In this document: in pieces, positions 5,513 through 10,437 of the stretch
Layout: each line of letters starts with the position of its first letter
Numbering within the stretch: position 1 is the first letter of the stretch
Assembly: GCA_947653315.1 (NCBI GenBank)
Contig: CANTGP010000081.1
Location: 1 to 10,437, forward strand
Source of the DNA: an uncultured Lachnospiraceae bacterium
GTDB taxonomy: Bacteria > Bacillota > Clostridia > Lachnospirales > Lachnospiraceae
Reading direction: 5' to 3'
DNA: 10,437 nt
Notes under the pieces: model-generated
The model's database searches: none
What the model was told of the DNA's origin: nothing
What the model saw: the letters and a program-made list of their open reading frames with translations, nothing else
Position numbers and translations under genes: made by a program

Positions 5513-6898
5513 TTAATCCTTCCTTCTAAACTTTGCAATAAAAAACCCGTCCGAATCATGGACACCCGGCAGCAATTGTATGTAGCCTTCCTTTGCCGTT
5601 TCCTTTTCCGGCACACCTTCCAAATACCCGCTGATATCTTCCGCTTCAAACGGATAATGTTCCAAAAACCACCGGACGGTTTCTTCGTTTTCTTCCCTGT
5701 GCACGGTACAGGTGGTATAAAGCAGGATTCCCTGCGGTTTCACGTACCGCCATACCGTACTTAACAAATCCCTTTGTAATTTTGGAAGCTCCCCCAAAGC
5801 CTCCAACGATACATTATACTTGATATCCCTCTTTTTGCCAAGTATTCCCAAACCGGAACAGGGCAGATCCGCCAAAACCACGTCTGCCTTTTCCTGAAGC
5901 GCTTCGTCATACACCCGCGCATCATGTGCCTGTATTTCCATATTGGCCAATCCAAGCCGCGCCGCATTCTCACGGATAAGCGCCGTCTTTTCTTCGGAAA
6001 TATCCCTGCACAGCACTTTTCCCGTCTTCCCGGCAAGCTCCGCCGCATGGGTCGCTTTCCCGCCCGGGGCGGCGCATACATCCAGCACAAAATCGCCTTC
6101 CCGGATTCCCGCGCACTCCACTGCCAGCATGGAGCTCACATCCTGTACCGTAAACAAGCCTTCCAAAAAACCGGGAACATGGCGCACACCCTCCAGTCTG
6201 GTCAGGCAGCAGGCATAATCCAGGTACGGGTGGGGAACCGCTTCCATTCCTGCCTCCCGTATCCGGGTAAGCAGGGCATCCATCCCGCCGGTCCCGCCCT
6301 CGGCACGGCATCCCCTCTCCCGTAGTTCCTGCTTCACCCGCACCGTTACCGGATGCACCTCCAGCATGGCGCGCAGCATTCCTTCCGTCCGCTCCATGCC
6401 GTATTGCCCAAGCCACATGGAAACCAAAAACTCCGGCATGGAATACAGCACCGACAAATAGCGGATAGGCTCTTTCCCCTTATCCGGATAAATCCCCGCT
6501 ATCTGCTCCCGGTTCCTCGCAATGCCGCGCAGCACCCCGTTTACAAAACCTTTTAGCTGCCCGAATTTACGCTTTGCCGCCAGTTTCACCGCTTCATTAC
6601 AGACTGCCGCATCCGGGATTCCGTCCATAAACAAAAGCTGGTACACGCTCATCCGCAGCAGACAGCGGATAAAAGGCTTCATCTTCCCGGACGGCACTTT
6701 GGAATACGCATCCAGCACATAATCCAACTGGATCCTCCGTTCCACCGTTCCTTCCGTCACCCTCTTTACAAAAGCCTTCTCCTTCGCTTCCAAATAGTCA
6801 TGCTTATCCAGCACATCCCGCACCAAAAGATTGCTGTAAGTCCCTTCCGTTTCCATCCGGAGCAGCATATCCACTGCCAATTCCCGCGTATTTACCAT
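5513..6898 (-). CDS. rsmB: 16S rRNA m5C967 methyltransferase RsmB
   Basis: RsmB (Sun/Fmu) transfers a methyl group from S-adenosylmethionine to C5 of cytidine 967 in 16S rRNA. The 461 residues have the usual two-part layout. Residues 1-130 form a helical NusB-like RNA-binding domain. A Rossmann methyltransferase domain follows, with FTVQD at 249-253, the SAM-binding stretch around LDVCAAPGGK at 272-281, motif IV DLPCSG at 344-349 (C347, release cysteine) and motif VI TTCTV at 395-399 (C397, the nucleophile). The end HDSDGFFIAKF is typical. ATG at 6898 has AGGA nine bases upstream and starts 22 bp after the zinc peptidase stop. rlmN follows by only four bases, so the two methyltransferases are probably translationally coupled. 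Confidence 0.96.
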   Translation of the reverse strand: MVNTRELAVDMLLRMETEGTYSNLLVRDVLDKHDYLEAKEKAFVKRVTEGTVERRIQLDYVLDAYSKVPSGKMKPFIRCLLRMSVYQLLFMDGIPDAAVCNEAVKLAAKRKFGQLKGFVNGVLRGIARNREQIAGIYPDKGKEPIRYLSVLYSMPEFLVSMWLGQYGMERTEGMLRAMLEVHPVTVRVKQELRERGCRAEGGTGGMDALLTRIREAGMEAVPHPYLDYACCLTRLEGVRHVPGFLEGLFTVQDVSSMLAVECAGIREGDFVLDVCAAPGGKATHAAELAGKTGKVLCRDISEEKTALIRENAARLGLANMEIQAHDARVYDEALQEKADVVLADLPCSGLGILGKKRDIKYNVSLEALGELPKLQRDLLSTVWRYVKPQGILLYTTCTVHREENEETVRWFLEHYPFEAEDISGYLEGVPEKETAKEGYIQLLPGVHDSDGFFIAKFRRKD

Positions 6899-6920
6899 GA
6901 ATCCTTATCCTGCCCTTTCC

Positions 6921-7628
6921 CTAATCGTCCCTGCGGCTCCCGCCGGATAAAAGCACCAGCCGCAATAGCTGCAGCACCGAGGATGCCGCCGCGGCCACAT
7001 ACGTTAATGCCGCAGCCCACAGCACCTTTTTACAGTATCCGGTCTCCTGTCCCCCCGTAATCCCTAAATTCTGCAGCATCACCAAAGCCCTGGAAGAAGC
7101 GTTGAACTCCACCGGAAGCGTCACTATCTGAAACAGCACCGCCAGCGAAAATACCCAGATACCGATAGGAACCAGCGAAGAATGCAGTCCGAACAATAAA
7201 CCCAGGATGACCAAAGGAATCCCCAGTTTCGAACCGATATTGGCTGCCGGAACCAAAGCGCTGCGCACTTTTAACGGCGCATAATTCTGACTGTGTTGCA
7301 CGGCATGCCCGCACTCATGGGCTGCCACCCCGATGGCCGCTACCGAAGTGGCACCGTAAACGCTGTCCGACAGACGCAGCACCTTATTCCTCGGATCGTA
7401 ATGGTCCGTCAGGTTCCCCCGCACATGCTCAATCCGCACGTCATAAATCCCCGCCGCATTCAGGATGCGCTGCGCCGCTTCCGCACCGGTCATGCCGCTC
7501 ATGCACCGTACCTGCGCATATTTTTTATAAGTACCGTTTAATTTTGCGCTGGCGGCAATGCACAAAAGCGCCCCCGCAAGCACCAGCACATACGTAGGAT
7601 CCATATAATAGCCATAATATCCGAACAT
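6921..7628 (-). CDS. yugP: Membrane zinc metallopeptidase, YugP / Zn_peptidase_2 family
   Basis: This is a membrane zinc peptidase of the family typified by Bacillus YugP; its substrate is unknown. From the ATG at 7628 it has 235 residues. A hydrophobic helix lies near residues 10-28. The zinc motif HECGH (104-108), followed by AVQH, provides two histidines and the catalytic Glu, and VEFNAS at about 173-178 probably supplies the third ligand. More hydrophobic helices cover roughly 135-168 and 203-226. Two ATGs compete: 7634 is only 3 bases from GGAGG (7638-7642), while 7628 is 9 bases away and gives the usual MFGYYGYYMDP start, so I chose 7628. Many Clostridia carry this gene between fmt and rsmB, where Bacillus has none. 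Its place among translation genes suggests shared expression, not a proven shared role. Confidence 0.9.
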   Translation of the reverse strand: MFGYYGYYMDPTYVLVLAGALLCIAASAKLNGTYKKYAQVRCMSGMTGAEAAQRILNAAGIYDVRIEHVRGNLTDHYDPRNKVLRLSDSVYGATSVAAIGVAAHECGHAVQHSQNYAPLKVRSALVPAANIGSKLGIPLVILGLLFGLHSSLVPIGIWVFSLAVLFQIVTLPVEFNASSRALVMLQNLGITGGQETGYCKKVLWAAALTYVAAAASSVLQLLRLVLLSGGSRRDD

Positions 7629-7637
7629 TTTCATCGC

Positions 7638-7642
7638 CCTCC
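7638..7642 (-). promoter_or_regulatory. GGAGG ribosome site deciding the zinc peptidase start
   Basis: GGAGG on the minus strand is 3 bases from an ATG at 7634 and 9 bases from an in-frame ATG at 7628. The second spacing is in the normal range, which supports the start at 7628. Confidence 0.7.
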
Positions 7643-7667
7643 GTTTTCCCTGTTCCTGACAGTCCTA

Positions 7668-8627
7668 TTACCTTCCGCTTTCTTTTCCGCCAAACACGGC
7701 TCCTTCCTCCAGCGGACAGCCCAGCAGGAAATCCTTTACCCCCATCCGCTTTTTTCCTTCCAACTGTACCTGCGTCACTTTTAACAGCCCGTTCCCGGTT
7801 CGCACATAAAAGGCATCCTTTGCCACCCCGGCAACGCTTCCTGCCTCTCCGTCTTCCCGTATGCCTTCCTGCCCGTCTGCCGGCTCACATTCCCATACCT
7901 TCAATGTCCTGCCATGGTAATAAGTATACGCACTCGGCCACGGATTTAATCCCCGTACCAAACGGTCAATGGAAACGGCATCATTTGTCCAGTCAATCTG
8001 CCCGAAGGACTTCTTTAATACCGTTACGTAAGTGGCATCTTCCTCTTTCTGCTTCTCCGGCTCCAATTCCCCGCGCTCTATAAGGGGAATCACCCGTACC
8101 GCCAAATCCGCCCCCGCATCCCTCAGTTTGTCATGCAGGCTTTCCGCCGTTTCCCTGCCGTCAACGGGAACCACGCATTTTAACAGGATATCCCCGGTAT
8201 CGATTCCTTTCGCCATCTGCTGGATGGTAACACCCGTTTCCGTCTCACCGTTCAAAATCGCCCACTGTATCGGTGACGCGCCCCGGTATTTGGGCAGAAG
8301 GGACGCATGGATATTGATGCAGCCGAATTTCGGCATCTTTAACAGTTCCTCCGTTAATATCTGTCCGAATGCCGCCACCACAAAAAGATCCGCCCCGAAG
8401 CCCCGCAGCGTCTCCACGGCTTCCGGCTCCCGGATTTTCACCGGCTGGAAAACCGGAATGCCGTATTGCAACGCACACTGTTTCACCGGCGGCATCTGTA
8501 CTTCCTTTCCCCTTCCCTTGGGCTTATCGGGCTGTGTCACCACCGCACGGATATCATGACCTGCCCGAACCAGCGCTTCCAAAGCGCCCACCGCAAAATC
8601 CGGCGTTCCCATAAAAACGATTTTCAT
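7668..8627 (-). CDS. fmt: Methionyl-tRNA formyltransferase Fmt
   Basis: Fmt transfers a formyl group from 10-formyltetrahydrofolate to Met-tRNA(fMet), marking it for initiation. The 319-residue length fits the family. The N-terminal formyltransferase fold starts MKIVFMGTPDFA. The catalytic triad is N105 and H107 in NIHAS and D143 in GIDTGDI. The signature loop SLLPKYRGASPIQW occupies 109-122. The C-terminal OB-like tRNA-binding domain starts near 205 and includes RLVRGLNPWPSAY at 222-234. The frame is open upstream to 8657, but ATG at 8627 has GGAGG at 8636-8640 eight bases before it and matches the family N-terminus. The gene begins 30 bp after def, the enzyme that later removes the formyl group, the standard pairing in bacteria. 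A TAA-TAG double stop ends it. Confidence 0.97.
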   Translation of the reverse strand: MKIVFMGTPDFAVGALEALVRAGHDIRAVVTQPDKPKGRGKEVQMPPVKQCALQYGIPVFQPVKIREPEAVETLRGFGADLFVVAAFGQILTEELLKMPKFGCINIHASLLPKYRGASPIQWAILNGETETGVTIQQMAKGIDTGDILLKCVVPVDGRETAESLHDKLRDAGADLAVRVIPLIERGELEPEKQKEEDATYVTVLKKSFGQIDWTNDAVSIDRLVRGLNPWPSAYTYYHGRTLKVWECEPADGQEGIREDGEAGSVAGVAKDAFYVRTGNGLLKVTQVQLEGKKRMGVKDFLLGCPLEEGAVFGGKESGR

Positions 8628-8657
8628 GCCTGTTTCCTCCGTTTTTGCCTGAACCAA

Positions 8658-9137
8658 CTATTCTTCTTCCTCCAAATCCGCCGCGTTCATCAATTCCCCT
8701 TCCACCTTTTCCACAAACAAGTGTCCGTCCAAATGATCCAGTTCATGGCAGATTGCCCTTGCTAAAAGCTCCGTCGCCTCGATTTCATACGAATCCATGT
8801 TTTCGTTATAAGCAACCGCTTTTACATAATTGGGACGGGTAACGATTCCCGTTTTCCCCGGCACGCTAAGACACGCTTCATGCCCGCTCTGTTCCCCGCT
8901 TACTTCGAGGATTTTAGGGTTAATCATCACGTAAGGATCTTCCCCCGTTACGTCGATAACCACAATACGCTTCAGGATTCCCACCTGCGGCGCGGCAAGC
9001 CCTACGCCGTTTGCCTCATACATCGTATCGAGCATATCGTCAATCAGCTCTTTGGTACGGGGCGTTATTTCCTTGACCTCTTTGCAGGTCTTCTTTAACA
9101 CATCATCACCCATTTCTCTTATGTTCCGGATAGCCAT
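8658..9137 (-). CDS. def: Peptide deformylase Def
   Basis: Def is the Fe/Zn hydrolase that removes the N-formyl group from new proteins. From ATG at 9137 it has 159 residues. Motif 1 GVGLAAPQ lies at 44-51, motif 2 reads EACLS at 87-91, and motif 3 HELDH at 131-135. The metal ligands are therefore C89, H131 and H135, with E132 catalytic. Motif 2 has Ala where most deformylases have Gly (EGCLS), a mild variant that leaves the cysteine in place. The C-terminus ends in four glutamates. The start at MAIRNIREMG matches the family and has AAAGGA nine bases upstream. The frame is also open from an ATG at 9185, which would add a Lys/Arg-rich 16-residue extension encoded by the AGGA repeat array; I judge that unlikely. 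fmt follows by 30 bp. Confidence 0.96.
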   Translation of the reverse strand: MAIRNIREMGDDVLKKTCKEVKEITPRTKELIDDMLDTMYEANGVGLAAPQVGILKRIVVIDVTGEDPYVMINPKILEVSGEQSGHEACLSVPGKTGIVTRPNYVKAVAYNENMDSYEIEATELLARAICHELDHLDGHLFVEKVEGELMNAADLEEEE

Positions 9138-9146
9138 TTTCTTCGT

Positions 9147-9226
9147 TCCTTTCTTTTCCTTATTTTTCCTTATTTTTTTCCTCATATTTTCCTAAACGTT
9201 TCCTAACCGTTTCCTAATCATTTCCC
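9147..9226 (-). repeat. Periodic AGGAAA array in the def leader
   Basis: On the minus strand AGGA words start from 9215, 9204, 9193, 9182, 9170, 9160 and 9150, with a related GGGA from 9226. Steps between units are 11, 11, 11, 11, 12, 10 and 10 bases. The units nearest priA read AGGAAACGGTT and AGGAAACGTTT, so they look like copies of an 11-bp repeat, while the units near def lose pyrimidines and become A-rich. The array fills most of the 94 bp between the priA stop and the def ATG. Each AGGA is itself Shine-Dalgarno-like. It may offer several ribosome landing sites or be a decaying microsatellite. Confidence 0.65.
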
Positions 9227-9231
9227 GGTTA

Positions 9232-10428
9232 TTAGTATGCGCTCATCGGGTCAAAATCAAACTGGACCGTTTCGTTATCTTTCTCTTTTTCCGCCCTTTC
9301 TTCCCGCTTCTCCAAAAAGGTTTCCACACGGTTCTTAACTTCCACCAGCCTTCCATAATCCCCGTGCTTTACATACAGCATAAAACGGTATACATCGTTG
9401 ATTTTCCCCACCGAGGCAGGCGCCGGTCCGATGACATACAGGCGGTTTCCCCCTTGCGCTGCGCTTTCCCGGCCGTCCCCGCCCATGACCCTTACCCGTG
9501 CGGCGATGTCCTTTGCCAATGCAAGCCCTTCCGCTTCCGCCCGGGCGGATACCAGTATGGCAAGCATATGCGCCGCCGGCGGATAGGCGAGCATTTTCCG
9601 GTAAAGGATTTCTTCCTCATAAAATCCCTTATAATCCTGCTTTGCCGCATACACGATGCTGTAATGCTCCGGATCATACGTCTGTATCACCACTTCCCCC
9701 GCCTTGCCGCTCCTGCCCGCACGCCCCGCCGCCTGTGTCAGCAGTTGGAACGTCCGCTCTCCCGAACGGTAATCGCCCGCATGCAGGGACATATCCGCGG
9801 CAAGGATTCCCACCAAGGTCACGTTCGGAAAATCATGCCCTTTTACAATCATTTGGGTTCCCACCAGCACATCCGCTTCCCCATTGGCAAAAGCACCCAA
9901 AATCTCCTCATAACTATTCTTCGTCCGCGTGGTATCCGCATCCATCCGCAGCACCCGCGCCCCCGGAAACTCCCTCAGGACCGCTTCTTCGATCTGCTGG
10001 GTTCCCGCACGGAAACCAAGGATATATTTGGATTCGCAGGAAGGGCATGTTTTCACCGCAGGCTGTTCGTATCCGCAGTAATGGCAGACCAGCCTGCCGC
10101 CTTTATGCTCCGACAGGGATACATCGCAATGCGGGCATTTCATCACATGCCCGCAGGCACGGCAGGAAACGAAACCGGCATAACCCCGCCGGTTTAAAAA
10201 CAGGATCACCTGCTCTTTCTTCCCCAGCCGGTCTTCCATCAAATCATGGAGCCTGCGGCTGAACATGGAACGGTTCCCTTCCTTTAACTCCTTTCGCAAA
10301 TCCACGGTGTGGACCGTCGGAAGTTCCCCGCCCGCCTGCCGTTTCGTCAGTTCGTACAACTTATATATCCCCTGTTTTGCCCGGTAATAGGATTCCAGCG
10401 AAGGAGTGGCGGACCCCAGCCCCAGAAG
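9232..10428 (-). CDS. priA: Primosomal protein N' (PriA helicase), C-terminal part
   Basis: PriA is the 3'-to-5' helicase that recognises stalled forks and reloads the replisome. Only about 398 codons of a protein usually over 700 long are here; the N-terminal DNA-binding and Walker regions lie beyond the right edge. What remains begins at GSATPSLESYY (helicase motif III). Eight cysteines follow in four CxxC-type pairs (for example CRACG, CPHC, CHYC and CPSC), forming the two zinc sites. Next are the later motifs VGTQMIVKGHDFPNV and LLTQAAGRAGR, then the C-terminal domain, ending in the acidic tail FDFDPMSAY. An in-frame TAA at 10429-10431 interrupts the frame nine bases from the edge. The first codons after it read LLGLGSATPS instead of the usual LLGSATPS, so the edge may be faulty sequence. 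A TTG at 10359 is not a credible true start, since conserved helicase sequence precedes it. Confidence 0.93.
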   Translation of the reverse strand, partial: LLGLGSATPSLESYYRAKQGIYKLYELTKRQAGGELPTVHTVDLRKELKEGNRSMFSRRLHDLMEDRLGKKEQVILFLNRRGYAGFVSCRACGHVMKCPHCDVSLSEHKGGRLVCHYCGYEQPAVKTCPSCESKYILGFRAGTQQIEEAVLREFPGARVLRMDADTTRTKNSYEEILGAFANGEADVLVGTQMIVKGHDFPNVTLVGILAADMSLHAGDYRSGERTFQLLTQAAGRAGRSGKAGEVVIQTYDPEHYSIVYAAKQDYKGFYEEEILYRKMLAYPPAAHMLAILVSARAEAEGLALAKDIAARVRVMGGDGRESAAQGGNRLYVIGPAPASVGKINDVYRFMLYVKHGDYGRLVEVKNRVETFLEKREERAEKEKDNETVQFDFDPMSAY

Positions 10429-10437
10429 TTAACACCG

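Noticed and set aside
5509..5649. A 47-residue N-terminal extension of RlmN overlapping rsmB
   Set aside because: The extension overlaps the conserved C-terminal coding sequence of rsmB in another frame. Its peptide is Lys/Arg/Cys-rich, unlike RlmN, and a TTG with good spacing exists right after the rsmB stop.
9364..10262. Two long overlapping plus-strand frames opposite priA (277 and 254 codons)
   Set aside because: They are antisense to well-conserved PriA zinc and helicase motifs, overlap each other in different frames, and have no recognisable features.
10411..10437. The word AGAAGTTAA near the right edge looked like part of a 5S rRNA gene
   Set aside because: Only a short word matches. 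The flanking bases do not continue the 5S sequence, and the reading frame before it is clearly PriA.
1..10437. CRISPR arrays, tRNA or rRNA genes, riboswitches and complete insertion sequences
   Set aside because: I looked for regular long repeats with spacers, cloverleaf-like segments and transposase genes and saw none. The only repeats are the short ones listed.

Overview
The window reads as one chromosomal housekeeping segment of a Gram-positive Firmicute, most likely a Clostridia/Lachnospiraceae gut-type bacterium. The reasons are the gene order, the PASTA-domain Ser/Thr kinase, the strong AGGAGG-type ribosome-binding sites, and a zinc peptidase placed between fmt and rsmB. I have no taxonomic marker gene, so the family-level call is an inference.

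All real genes lie on the minus strand, so the operon runs from the right edge to the left. In transcription order they are: priA (3' part only), def, fmt, a YugP-type membrane zinc peptidase, rsmB, rlmN, stp/prpC, prkC and rsgA. This is the same order as the Bacillus subtilis priA-def-fmt-rsmB-rlmN-prpC-prkC-rsgA cluster, plus the peptidase. Spacings are short (about 4 to 40 bp), which fits one transcript. Two gaps are larger: about 94 bp between priA and def, and 183 bp between stp and prkC.

The genes form three working groups. The first prepares and matures proteins and restarts replication: PriA reloads stalled forks, Fmt formylates initiator Met-tRNA, and Def removes the formyl group from new proteins. 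The second modifies RNA and assembles ribosomes: RsmB methylates 16S rRNA, RlmN methylates 23S rRNA and tRNA, and RsgA is the GTPase that checks 30S maturation. The third is a signalling pair: PrkC senses the cell wall through PASTA domains and phosphorylates proteins, and Stp reverses it. RsgA is a known target of this kinase in Bacillus.

Left of rsgA (1 to 354) the DNA changes: G+C falls by eye to about one third, against about half elsewhere. The rpe and thiN genes expected next are not there. Instead there are two short minus-strand reading frames, a 12-bp-period direct repeat and a terminator-like hairpin. This could be decayed or inserted DNA, or the edge of an integrated element.

I see no clear new multi-gene system. 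The more unusual points are an array of eight AGGA/GGGA motifs at 10 to 12 bp spacing before def, a Tyr/Glu pentapeptide repeat just inside the membrane in PrkC, a possible 22-residue Cys-containing peptide between stp and prkC, the AT-rich left end, and an in-frame stop in priA a few bases from the right edge.
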